This document shows, in pieces, positions 1 through 7,500 of a stretch of DNA of 10,670 nucleotides. Positions within the stretch are counted from its first letter, which is position 1; each line of letters begins with the position of its first letter. Source of the stretch: an uncultured Candidatus Methylacidiphilales bacterium. GTDB lineage: Bacteria > Verrucomicrobiota > Verrucomicrobiia > Methylacidiphilales > CALFVM01. The notes under the pieces were generated by a model, which was given only the letters and a program-made list of their open reading frames with translations, did no database searches and was not told where the DNA came from. Both the position numbers and the translations under genes were made by a program. The stretch lies in the NCBI GenBank assembly GCA_937928665.1, contig CALFVM010000272.1, forward strand, positions 1 through 10,670, read 5' to 3'.

Positions 1-193
1 CTTCGAAAGCCTCGCGGGAGAGGAAGCGGTAATCGAGCCCGTCGGTTTCGCCGGGGCGCGGGGGGCGGGTGGTGCAGGAAACGGAAAAGACAAAGTCGGG
101 GGTGCGGGCGAGGCCCTGACGGAGGGTGGACTTGCCGGTGCCGGAAGGGGCCGAGAGGACGAAGAGGACGCCGGAGCGGGAGAAGTTACTCAA
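1..193 (-). CDS. gmk: Guanylate kinase, N-terminal part (gene continues past the window start)
   Basis: Guanylate kinase phosphorylates GMP to GDP with ATP in the cytoplasm, a step in purine nucleotide and ppGpp metabolism. Translating the minus strand from base 193 gives 64 codons. They contain the P-loop APSGTGKST (about residues 15-23) and, some 18 residues later, the GMP-binding stretch VSCTTRPPRPGE, both diagnostic for the family. The remaining two thirds of a normal protein of about 200 residues lie outside the window. No in-frame ATG precedes the P-loop, so the best start is TTG at 193-191, giving MSNFSRSGVLFVLSAPSG. This start overlaps the end of yicC by 8 nt and has no visible Shine-Dalgarno sequence, which suggests translational coupling. 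The yicC-gmk order is widely conserved in bacteria and supports the call. Identity is very secure; the exact start less so. Confidence 0.93.
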   Translation of the reverse strand, partial: MSNFSRSGVLFVLSAPSGTGKSTLRQGLARTPDFVFSVSCTTRPPRPGETDGLDYRFLSREAFE

Positions 194-1058
194 GGTTTTG
201 GATTTGTTCGCGCATTTTCTCGAGCTCGGCCTTGATGGCAACGACGCTGCGGGTAATGGGCAGGGATTGGGATTTGCTGCCGATGGTGTTTACTTCGCGC
301 CCGATCTCCTGCAAGAGAAACTCCAACGTCCGGCCTTCACCTCCGGAGCTAATGAGGCGGGCGGCTTCGTCCAGATGGGCGGCCAACCGGGCGAGTTCTT
401 CGGTGACATCGGCGCGCTCGATCAGGAGAGCGATTTCCTTGGCGACGCGTTCATCGTCCCGGCCGAGTTCCAGCCCGGCCTCGCGGAGCCGTTTTTTCAG
501 AGAGTCGCCAAGGTGGGTTTTGGCTTTGCTGACCGACGCGTTGATGCGGGCGACGTGTTTGCGGATGCCCGTGAGGAGGCGGGCAAGTTCCCGGGCGAGG
601 TGGGCTCCTTCGCGTTGGCGGAAAGCGTTCCAATCGGCCAGGGCAGCCCGGGCGGCCCGGGCGGTGGCTTTGCCGAGGGCCTCTGGATCGGGCGGGCGGA
701 CGGTGCTTTCGAGCACGCCGGGCAGCCTGAGGAGGAAGTCGAGCGAGACGGATTCGGTCAGGCCAAGGTCGCGGGCGAGTTCGAGTGCTTCGCGATGGGC
801 GGCTTTGAGTTTGGCGCGATTGATGTTGAGACCTTCGGGAGCGGGCGGTGCTTTGACCTGGAGGGCGAGGGAGAGACGTCCGCGGAGGGCGGCGCCCGAG
901 GCGACTTCGCGCAGGGGTCGTTCCAGTTGGGCGTATTCGCGGGGGGTGGAGATGTGGAGGTCGAGACCACGCTTCTGGTTGACGGACTGGACTTCAACTT
1001 CGACGCGCCACCCGGAGATATCGGCGATCGCACGGCCAAACCCGGTCATGCTTTTCAT
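186..1058 (-). CDS. yicC: YicC family endoribonuclease
   Basis: The 290-residue product has the family's usual length (the E. coli protein has 287). It opens with the hallmark MKSMTGFGRA. It ends with the hallmark C-terminal block containing REVNTIGSKSQ (about 254-264) followed by AIKAELEKMREQIQNLE, the DUF1732 region. E. coli YicC is known as an endoribonuclease acting on RNA such as the small RNA RyhB; that this protein has the same activity is inferred from homology. It is cytoplasmic, with no signal peptide or membrane segment. The ATG at 1058 shares an ATGA overlap with the trpB stop, and the stop codon at 188-186 lies inside the start region of gmk. Its conserved partner gmk follows directly. 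No Shine-Dalgarno sequence is seen before the ATG. Confidence 0.93.
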   Translation of the reverse strand: MKSMTGFGRAIADISGWRVEVEVQSVNQKRGLDLHISTPREYAQLERPLREVASGAALRGRLSLALQVKAPPAPEGLNINRAKLKAAHREALELARDLGLTESVSLDFLLRLPGVLESTVRPPDPEALGKATARAARAALADWNAFRQREGAHLARELARLLTGIRKHVARINASVSKAKTHLGDSLKKRLREAGLELGRDDERVAKEIALLIERADVTEELARLAAHLDEAARLISSGGEGRTLEFLLQEIGREVNTIGSKSQSLPITRSVVAIKAELEKMREQIQNLE

Positions 1059-2263
1059 GGGACCAGGCCGAGGAGAGGTCCGGCTTGGGCGACGTCTTTA
1101 TCACCACGGCCGGAGAGGTTAACCAGGAGGATGGCTTCGGAGCCAAGCCGGGGTGCTTCCTTCAGGGCAAAGGCAATCGCGTGGGCGGATTCCAGGGCGG
1201 GGATGATACCCTCAAGGCGGGCGAGCTGTTGGAAAGCGTCGAGCGCTTCGGCGTCGGTGGCGTAGGTGTATTCGGCCCGTCCGACATCGCGAAGGTAGGC
1301 GTGTTCCGGCCCGACAGCAGCGTAGTCGAGCCCGGCTGAGACGGAGTGGGTGAGTTCGATTTGACCGTCGGCGTTTTGCAGGACGTAGGATTTGGTGCCC
1401 TGCAGGACGCCGAGACTGCCGCCGCTGAACCGGGCAGCGTGGCGGCCGGGAGTAATGCCCTCCCCACCGGCTTCGACGCCGACGAGACGGACGCCGGGAT
1501 CGTCGAGGAAGGCAGAAAAGATGCCGATGGCGTTACTGCCGCCGCCGACGCAGGCGGCGATGCAATCGGGGAGATGCCCTTCTTTTTCGAGGATTTGCTT
1601 GCGGGCTTCTTCCCCGATGATGCGGTGGAAGTCCCGTACCATCATGGGATAGGGATGCGAGCCGTAGGCGGTGCCGAGGATGTAGTGGGTGGAGCGGACG
1701 TTGGTGACCCAGTCCCGCATGGCCTCGTTCACGGCTTCCTTCAGAGTGCGCTGGCCGGCAGTGACACCGACCACCCGGGCACCGAGCATCCGCATGCGAA
1801 GGACGTTGAGTGCCTGCCGTTCCATATCGACCTCACCCATGTAGATGACGCACTCCAGGCCGAACCGGGCCGCGACGGTGGCGGTGGCGACGCCGTGCTG
1901 GCCCGCACCGGTTTCGGCGATGACACGGGTTTTGCCCATCCGGCGGGCGATGAGGATCTGGCCGATGGCGTTGTTGATTTTATGGGCGCCAGTGTGGAGG
2001 AGGTCTTCGCGCTTGAGATAGATTTTGGCACCGCCACAGGCTTCGGTCAGACGGGAGGCTAGGTAGAGGGGGGTGGGGCGACCGGTGTAATCACGCCGGA
2101 GTTCGGCCAGTTCCATCTGGAAGAGGGGATCATCTTTGGCCGCCGCGTAGGCGGCGGTCAATTCGTCCAAGGGTCCGAAGAGGGTTTCCGGCACGTACAT
2201 GCCACCGAACGGACCGAAGTAGCCACGGGCGTCCGGAACGGCAGTCAGGGAAGGCGACGACAT
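1055..2263 (-). CDS. trpB: Tryptophan synthase beta subunit
   Basis: TrpB condenses indole with L-serine to make L-tryptophan using pyridoxal phosphate, normally as an alpha2beta2 complex with TrpA. The 402-residue product matches the usual length of the TrpB1 class. It carries all the expected landmarks: REDLLHTGAHKINNA with the PLP lysine K95, the catalytic glutamate E117 in AETGAGQHG, the phosphate-binding loop GGGSNA (240-245), GLDY (311-314), and NLSGRGDKD (382-390) with S385 near the PLP ring nitrogen. The ATG at 2263 lies 19 nt inside the end of trpF, and the stop forms an ATGA overlap with yicC. No trpA follows, although trpA is the most common downstream partner. Nothing suggests a broken enzyme. 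No Shine-Dalgarno sequence precedes the start, so coupling to trpF translation is likely. Confidence 0.97.
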   Translation of the reverse strand: MSSPSLTAVPDARGYFGPFGGMYVPETLFGPLDELTAAYAAAKDDPLFQMELAELRRDYTGRPTPLYLASRLTEACGGAKIYLKREDLLHTGAHKINNAIGQILIARRMGKTRVIAETGAGQHGVATATVAARFGLECVIYMGEVDMERQALNVLRMRMLGARVVGVTAGQRTLKEAVNEAMRDWVTNVRSTHYILGTAYGSHPYPMMVRDFHRIIGEEARKQILEKEGHLPDCIAACVGGGSNAIGIFSAFLDDPGVRLVGVEAGGEGITPGRHAARFSGGSLGVLQGTKSYVLQNADGQIELTHSVSAGLDYAAVGPEHAYLRDVGRAEYTYATDAEALDAFQQLARLEGIIPALESAHAIAFALKEAPRLGSEAILLVNLSGRGDKDVAQAGPLLGLVP

Positions 2264-2874
2264 AGATGGAGAAAAGCTTCAACTTTGGCGCGGTCTTTCC
2301 GCCCCGGGGCGGCCTCGACGCCGCTGCACACGTCGAGCCCAGAAGGTTGCACGGTTTGGGCGGCGCGCACAACGTTTTCAGGGGTGAGCCCTCCAGCCAG
2401 GATGACGGGCCGACCAAGGGCAGGAACCAGGCAGGCAGCCTCGTCCCAATCCACGGCCTGACCCGTGCCGCCATGGTCCGGGCTGGCCCGGTCCAGGAGG
2501 AACCGTTCGGGACCGGCTGCCGAAGCCCACCGGGTGACGGTGTCCGCAGAAAGAGGGCAACCGAGTGCTTTGATGATGGCCAGCCCGGCGGCGGCCAGGC
2601 GGGCGGCCACCTCCGGGGTTTCGGCACCGTGGAGTTGGAAGAAGGTGAAGGCACCGAGTTGGTGAAGGGCGAGGAGTTCGGCCTCGGGCAGGTCAACGAC
2701 GACGGCCACTTTAGCAACGGACGAAGGCAGGGCGCGGGCGATGGCGGCGGCGGCCCGGCCGGGCAGAAAGCGTTTGCTTTTGGGGTGGAGGACGAAGCCA
2801 ACGGCGTCGGCCCCACAGGCGGCGGCGTGGGCAGCGTCGTCAAGATTGGTCATGCCGCAGATTTTGGTCCACAT
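2245..2874 (-). CDS. trpF: Phosphoribosylanthranilate isomerase
   Basis: TrpF converts N-(5-phosphoribosyl)anthranilate to the carboxyphenylamino-deoxyribulose phosphate in tryptophan biosynthesis. The 209-residue product is a standard-length single-domain (beta/alpha)8 barrel. It starts with KICGMT (4-9), which holds the general-base cysteine C6. It also has FQLHG (79-83), the general-acid aspartate D128 in FLLDRA, the loop GGTGQAVDW (135-143), the phosphate-binding LAGGL (159-163) and DVCSGVE (181-187). The last motif is usually DVSSGVE, so a cysteine replaces a serine, which is probably harmless. The ATG at 2874 follows the ATPase gene stop by 6 nt (CCTCCC), with no Shine-Dalgarno sequence. 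The 3' end overlaps trpB by 19 nt. Its unusual place directly after an exporter operon points to co-transcription with it. Confidence 0.96.
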   Translation of the reverse strand: MWTKICGMTNLDDAAHAAACGADAVGFVLHPKSKRFLPGRAAAAIARALPSSVAKVAVVVDLPEAELLALHQLGAFTFFQLHGAETPEVAARLAAAGLAIIKALGCPLSADTVTRWASAAGPERFLLDRASPDHGGTGQAVDWDEAACLVPALGRPVILAGGLTPENVVRAAQTVQPSGLDVCSGVEAAPGRKDRAKVEAFLHLCRRLP

Positions 2875-2880
2875 GGGAGG

Positions 2881-3612
2881 TCAGGACGGCGCGGAGCCCG
2901 GTGCCCGGAGCCCGGGCCGACTTTCGAAGATGACGCCGTCTTTCATTTCATGAACCCAATCGCAGCGCTCGGCAATTTCCGGGTTATGGGTCACCAGGAG
3001 GAGTGCTTTTTCGTTCTCGCGCACCAGCGTGGTGAGCAGGGAGAAGATACGCTCGGAGTTGGAGGTGTCGAGGTTGCCGGTCGGTTCGTCGGCGAGGATG
3101 ACGCGGGGGTCGTTGGCCAGAGCGCGGGCGATGGCGACGCGCTGCTGTTCACCCCCGGAGAGATGCCGTGAGGGGCGGTCAACTTTGGCTCCGAGGCCGA
3201 CGGCATCGAGCAGGAACTCGGCCCGGGCGCGCATCTCTTCCATGCGGGCGCGGCCAAGGCGGCGCATCGGAATCATGACATTTTCCGCTGCGGTGAAGTC
3301 CTGGAGCAGGAAGTGGAACTGGAAGATGAAGCCGAGGCGTTCGTTACGGGTGGCGGAGAGATCTTCGTCGGAGAGGGAGGCGACCGGGACTTCATCAATG
3401 GTGATGGAGCCGGCGTCGGGATGATCGAGGAGACCAAGGAGGTAAAGGAGGGTCGATTTGCCACAACCGGAAGGACCGACGACGGCGTGAACGAGACCGG
3501 GCTCGAGAGTGAGGGAGACACCGCGGAGGACGTGGACGCGGGATTCTTCCTCCCCGAGGTAGCGCTCAAGGCCTTCACAAATCAAACAGGGCGGCGGGAG
3601 ATGAGGGGTCAT
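2881..3612 (-). CDS. ABC exporter ATPase, LolD/MacB type
   Basis: This is the cytoplasmic nucleotide-binding subunit that powers the permease encoded just upstream. The 243 residues contain every ABC motif in order: Walker A GPSGCGKST (46-54), Q-loop Q98 in FIFQFH, signature LSGGEQQ (151-157), Walker B VILADEP (171-177), D-loop GNLDT (179-183) and switch histidine H209. The combination of QFHFLLQDFTAAENV and DEPTGNLD is typical of the LolD/MacB/DevA family, which works with FtsX-like permeases and does not itself cross the membrane. The ATG at 3612 shares an ATGA overlap with the permease stop. After about residue 230 there is a short Pro/Gly-rich tail. Related proteins serve lipoprotein release, macrolide or peptide efflux, or glycolipid export; the sequence alone does not choose between them. 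Confidence 0.93.
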   Translation of the reverse strand: MTPHLPPPCLICEGLERYLGEEESRVHVLRGVSLTLEPGLVHAVVGPSGCGKSTLLYLLGLLDHPDAGSITIDEVPVASLSDEDLSATRNERLGFIFQFHFLLQDFTAAENVMIPMRRLGRARMEEMRARAEFLLDAVGLGAKVDRPSRHLSGGEQQRVAIARALANDPRVILADEPTGNLDTSNSERIFSLLTTLVRENEKALLLVTHNPEIAERCDWVHEMKDGVIFESRPGLRAPGSAPS

Positions 3613-4856
3613 TGGCCAGAACCGCGAAGGATATCAACGGGGGGGACAGTAGCGGCGCGCTGGGCGGGGAAGAAGGTGGCGACAAGGACGGCGACGAAGG
3701 CGATGGCGGAGCCGTAGAGGTAATGATAGACGTTCCAATCGACGACGAAGTGGGTGGCGAAGATCACACCGCGGAGGTTGATCGGAATCAGGGAGACAAG
3801 GAACGTGAGGAGGGCGCCCAGGCCGCAGCCGAAGAGGGAACCAAAAGTGGCGATGATGAGGCCCTGCCAGAGGAAGATGGCGGAGATGTCCCAGCGACGA
3901 TAGCCCATGGAACGAAGGATGGCGATTTCCCGGAGTTTCTCGAGCACGGTGAGGGTGAGGACGTTGAAGATGCCGAAGCCAGCGAGAAGGATGATGAGGG
4001 AGACGGTGATGCCGGCGGAAATTTTCAGGGTGGAGAAGAGGGCGAGGTTGCCGCGTTCGCGTTCCTGCCAGGAGCGGGCGCGATGAGAGAAGAGGCGTTC
4101 GAGGTGAGCGGCAAGTTCGGGCGCGCGCCCCGGGTCGCGCAGACGCAGGGTGATGACGGAGGCGGAAGAGGGCTTGCCCAGGAGGCTCTGGGCGACGCCG
4201 AGGTTGATGTAGCCACGGGTCTCGTCAATGATGTTGATGCCGGAACGGGAAAGAGCGACCACCTTGAACGTGCGGGTGCCGGTGGGCGCGGTGACGGTGA
4301 CGTTATCGCCGACGCGGACCTGAAGTTTATCGGCCAGCATCCAGCCGAGAATGATGGCAGAGGGCTGGGCACCAAAGCCGTCGATGGAACCGGAGATGAT
4401 CTGCTCACGCAAAGCAGTGGCACCGAGGTGGTAGCGCATGTCGATGCCTTCAAGCCGCAGGACTTCGCTTTGGAAAGAGGAGGCGATGGAAACGGAACCC
4501 CGGATGATAGGCGCGGCCCCGAGGACGTTGGAGAAGGAGCGGGCGACCCGCATGAGGCGGTAAGGGTCGGTGATGCCCTCGTAGTATTTGCGGGCGTTTT
4601 GTCCGGAGGAGGCGACCATGTCGGCCGAACTGGTGCCGGAGAACTGGGTGTAACGAGGTTGAAACCGGTCGGAGATGACGACGGCGCCGGAGGTGCCGAG
4701 GACCGATTGGATGAAGTATTTCTCGAAGCCCTGGGTTTGGGCCTGAGTGCAAATAAAGAAGCCGACGCCGCAGACCACGCCGAGCATGCTGAGGATGAGG
4801 GAGCGTTTCCGGCTGACGATGAACCGGGTGGCAATGTAGAGAGTGGGGGGGATCAT
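3609..4856 (-). CDS. ABC exporter permease with FtsX domain (MacB/LolC/DevC-like)
   Basis: This inner membrane permease has 415 residues and the four-helix layout of type VII ABC systems. One transmembrane helix lies near 19-39, followed by a large periplasmic domain (about 45-275), then three helices near 279-303, 327-356 and 378-396. The loop EKLREIAILRSMGYRRWDI (306-324) is the conserved FtsX coupling segment that contacts the ATPase. The C-terminal PAQRAATVPPVDILRG (397-412) is also a family hallmark. Only one permease gene is present, so the complex is presumably a homodimer, as in MacB or DevC, rather than a LolC/LolE heterodimer. It overlaps the adaptor gene before it and the ATPase gene after it by 4 nt each. 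Such permeases transmit mechanical force to the periplasmic adaptor; the substrate here is unknown. Confidence 0.92.
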   Translation of the reverse strand: MIPPTLYIATRFIVSRKRSLILSMLGVVCGVGFFICTQAQTQGFEKYFIQSVLGTSGAVVISDRFQPRYTQFSGTSSADMVASSGQNARKYYEGITDPYRLMRVARSFSNVLGAAPIIRGSVSIASSFQSEVLRLEGIDMRYHLGATALREQIISGSIDGFGAQPSAIILGWMLADKLQVRVGDNVTVTAPTGTRTFKVVALSRSGINIIDETRGYINLGVAQSLLGKPSSASVITLRLRDPGRAPELAAHLERLFSHRARSWQERERGNLALFSTLKISAGITVSLIILLAGFGIFNVLTLTVLEKLREIAILRSMGYRRWDISAIFLWQGLIIATFGSLFGCGLGALLTFLVSLIPINLRGVIFATHFVVDWNVYHYLYGSAIAFVAVLVATFFPAQRAATVPPVDILRGSGQ

Positions 4857-6076
4857 GGCGCCGAGCCGGGGCCGGTCACCTCGACGGCCCGGACCCGTTG
4901 CCCGACCTTGAAGAGGTCCTGATCGGCCACGATGACGAGGTCGCCTTCCTGCAGGCCGGAAAGAATTTCCACCCGTTCAAGACTCCGGTAGCCAACCTGG
5001 ACGGCCCGCATGGAGACGACCTCGTTGTTGGCAACAAAGACAACATCGCCCCCGCCGGCCGCACCGGGGATGAGGGCGCGGGTGGGGATGAGGAGGGCGT
5101 CGTCGCGCTCGCCGAGGATGATGTTCATTTCCCCGGTCATCCCGGCCATGAGATTGGGGGGGGGATCATCGAAGGTCAGCACGACGGTGTAGCGTTGGGT
5201 GGAGGCGTCGCCGGTGGGGAGAATGGAGGTGAGGGTGGCGATGAATTCGTTGGCGGGATAGGAGTAGAGCTTGACGGTGGCTTTCATGCCGGTGCGAAGG
5301 GCACCCACATCTTCCTCGTTGACCTGTCCGTTGATGTAGGTCCGGTTCACGGCGACGTTGAAAACCGTGTTGTTCTCAAAAACGAGTTCTCCGTCGATGA
5401 CGTTGACGGCGGTGAGGACGCCGTCGATGGGGGATTTGATTACAGAGCGGCTTAGCTTTTCCTGAAGGCTGCGCAGGTTGGTGGTGAGGTTGTCCACGAT
5501 GCGGTCGATCTCGATTTTCTCAGTGCGAACGATGTCCGTGAGGCGGGCGACCTCGTTTTTGAGCTGTTCAATCTGGGCGCGGGGGACGTTCTGGGTTTGC
5601 GCCTGAAGAGCTTCGAGCCGCTTGAGGTTGTCTTCGGCACTTTTCAGCAACTTGGTCGAAGGCGGGCCGATGCGCTGGCGTTCGGTGGCGGCCTGGAGAT
5701 CGATCCGCAAACCCTGGATGGAGCGGGAGGTGGCCTCGTCGACGATGGAGGCCAGTTCCTGATCTTTGGTCACGAGGATCCCGACCGAGGAGACCCCGCT
5801 GTAGATGCCATCTGCCAGCTGGATGAAGCCGCTGTTTTGGGAGCGGACGGGTTGAACAAAATACCACTCGACCTTGACGGTTCCGTAAACAGCAGCGATC
5901 GCCCGGCCCTTGACCACTCGGGAGACTTCAGCGGTGGGCCGATTGAAGTAATAAATGGCGGTCAGAGCCGCGGCGAGGATGGCGACGCCGATGAAGAGCC
6001 AGCCGATTTGTTTCAGCGGCAGGCCGTTTTTCCGGCGGGGCAGGGTCTTAGCGGGTGGAGGCGGACTCGGGGGCAT
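4853..6076 (-). CDS. Periplasmic adaptor (membrane fusion protein), HlyD/MacA-like
   Basis: The 407-residue adaptor links the inner membrane permease to a TolC duct. A proline-rich cytoplasmic N-terminus (MPPSPPPPAK) is followed by a single transmembrane anchor at about 22-44. A first half of a lipoyl-like domain comes next, then an alpha-helical hairpin likely to form a coiled coil (about 125-210), and the second lipoyl half at VIKSPIDGVL (212-221). A beta-barrel domain follows (about 245-320) with RTGMKATVKLYSYP, then a membrane-proximal domain near 325-400. The start chosen is ATG at 6076. The frame is open further upstream, but that stretch is Pro/Ser-rich and lies antiparallel in frame to the well-conserved outer membrane gene, so it is not coding. 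This start overlaps the preceding gene by 29 nt, and the stop makes an ATGA overlap with the permease gene. Confidence 0.9.
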   Translation of the reverse strand: MPPSPPPPAKTLPRRKNGLPLKQIGWLFIGVAILAAALTAIYYFNRPTAEVSRVVKGRAIAAVYGTVKVEWYFVQPVRSQNSGFIQLADGIYSGVSSVGILVTKDQELASIVDEATSRSIQGLRIDLQAATERQRIGPPSTKLLKSAEDNLKRLEALQAQTQNVPRAQIEQLKNEVARLTDIVRTEKIEIDRIVDNLTTNLRSLQEKLSRSVIKSPIDGVLTAVNVIDGELVFENNTVFNVAVNRTYINGQVNEEDVGALRTGMKATVKLYSYPANEFIATLTSILPTGDASTQRYTVVLTFDDPPPNLMAGMTGEMNIILGERDDALLIPTRALIPGAAGGGDVVFVANNEVVSMRAVQVGYRSLERVEILSGLQEGDLVIVADQDLFKVGQRVRAVEVTGPGSAP

Positions 6077-7496
6077 GGGTAAACTGAAGGTAACGTCCGG
6101 TAATGAGGTCGAGCTCGGCCACGGACAAGGCGTGCTCCAGCAAAGTATTGAGCAAGCCGGCTTTGGTGTCAAAGAGGGATCGCTGGGCTTCAAGAACATC
6201 AAGCTGACCGGCCGCACCAGCTTCGAGCGATTTCTCAACGATGTCCAGCGTTCGCTCGGCCAGGGCGACGGATGAACCGAGGACGCGGATTTTTTCTTCC
6301 GAACTACGCACGCGCCGGGAGACGACGGCAAGGGTTCGGGGGATGTTGGCGCGGAGTTCCTGAAGGCGGATGGCTGCGGAGTCCCGGCGGGCGATGGCGG
6401 CTCCTTTCTGACCGTCGGTGGCACCGCCGTCGTAGATTTGCCAGGTCAGGGAGGGGCCAAAGAGGATTTCGCTGTTTTCCACGTTGTCGCCTTCGCGGAC
6501 CGAATTGGGCTGGAGATCGGTGAAGGCACCGCCGGGCACAGCCTGGCCATTGGCGATGAGACGAATGGAGGGGTAATACCCCGCACCGGCGACACGGACA
6601 ACTTCGCCGGTCTGGCGCACGAGCAGATCAAGCAGAGCAACGTCAGGCCGACCAGCTTGAGCCTCTGCGTTGAGCTTGCCCAGATCGACCGAAAAGGGCC
6701 GGTAGGTGAGGTGTCCGAGAGGGCGGTAGGGAAGCGGCCCGGAAGCCTGCAAATCGGCACCGGAGATGTTGGCGAGGTTCACGATCTGGGTCCGGTAACT
6801 GGCAAGGAAGGCATCGCGTTCAGGACCGCGATTGAGCCGCTGGACTTCCGCCCGGATGAGGTCGGATTTGGCACCGAGTCCGGCGTTGACCCGCTCCTTT
6901 TCAAACTTCTGGTTTCGCTCAAGCGCAGCATCAATCTCGGCCAAAACCCCGAGAACCCCGCGGGCGTGCAGGGCCCGGAGGTAGGCCTGGCGGGCAGCGT
7001 GTAATTGGGTGGAAACGGCCACGTTAAGATTTTGTTGAGCCAGCGGCAGGGCGAGATTCCCCATCCGCCACTTGGGCGGGACGCTGACATCGAAAAGCGG
7101 CTGGCTGAATCCGCCCGTGATCAGGACGAAGTTCCGGCTTTCCGCATCGCCTTTCGGACCGATGACGCCGGCCGGCAGCCCAAGGGTGGCCTGGGGGAGC
7201 GCGGCGGCGCGAAAGACAAGCCGTTGTCCGGCGGCTTGTTCAAGTCCGTGACGGGCGGTTTGGATGGCGGGATTGTTTTCGAGCACCTGCTGGTAGAGCG
7301 TTTCCAGACCGAGGTCACGTCCTTCCAAACCAGCGCGGGAATCGCTCTCGCGTGCGACTCGGTTGGCCACCGCAATGGAGTCGATGGCGGGGGACGCATG
7401 GAGGGGTAATGAGGAAAGGAGCAGGAACCCGGCGCAGATCGCGAGGTGCTGCGAAAGCGACCTTCGCGCTGGTGGACTTCCAGATTTTGCACGCAT
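6048..7496 (-). CDS. TolC-family outer membrane efflux protein (second copy)
   Basis: The 482-residue product is an outer membrane factor that forms a trimeric beta-barrel and periplasmic alpha-helical duct. The signal peptide begins with a basic stretch and RRSLSQHLAICAGFLL, and cleavage is likely after LHA near residue 34. The mature part shows the two-fold repeated OEP architecture: long heptad-rich helices starting with LYQQVLENNPAIQTARHGLE, barrel strands, and a second repeat ending with LEAGAAGQLDVLEAQRSLF, a typical TolC-family segment. The ATG at 7496 is 4 nt after the stop of the first TolC-like gene, with no clear Shine-Dalgarno sequence, so re-initiation is likely. It shares only general family features with the preceding protein and does not look like a recent duplicate. 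It lies next to the adaptor gene, which makes it the most natural partner. Confidence 0.88.
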   Translation of the reverse strand: MRAKSGSPPARRSLSQHLAICAGFLLLSSLPLHASPAIDSIAVANRVARESDSRAGLEGRDLGLETLYQQVLENNPAIQTARHGLEQAAGQRLVFRAAALPQATLGLPAGVIGPKGDAESRNFVLITGGFSQPLFDVSVPPKWRMGNLALPLAQQNLNVAVSTQLHAARQAYLRALHARGVLGVLAEIDAALERNQKFEKERVNAGLGAKSDLIRAEVQRLNRGPERDAFLASYRTQIVNLANISGADLQASGPLPYRPLGHLTYRPFSVDLGKLNAEAQAGRPDVALLDLLVRQTGEVVRVAGAGYYPSIRLIANGQAVPGGAFTDLQPNSVREGDNVENSEILFGPSLTWQIYDGGATDGQKGAAIARRDSAAIRLQELRANIPRTLAVVSRRVRSSEEKIRVLGSSVALAERTLDIVEKSLEAGAAGQLDVLEAQRSLFDTKAGLLNTLLEHALSVAELDLITGRYLQFTHAPESASTR

Positions 7497-7500
7497 GGTC

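Noticed and set aside
1055..1058. A trpA gene after trpB
   Set aside because: The stop of trpB overlaps the ATG of yicC, whose motifs are clear; there is no space or sequence for trpA in the window.
126..1265. A 379-codon plus-strand open frame over yicC and the trpB end
   Set aside because: Low-complexity Gly/Ala/Phe-rich product lying opposite yicC and trpB, whose motifs are unmistakable.
3612..4922. A 436-codon open frame on the plus strand opposite the permease gene
   Set aside because: It is the mirror of a well-conserved membrane protein in high-GC DNA. The product is Gly/Asp/Glu-rich without domains, which is typical of an antisense shadow.
6077..6424. Upstream extension of the adaptor gene frame
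   Set aside because: Pro/Ser-rich nonsense composition overlapping the second TolC-like gene in another frame. The transmembrane anchor and adaptor fold begin just after ATG 6076.
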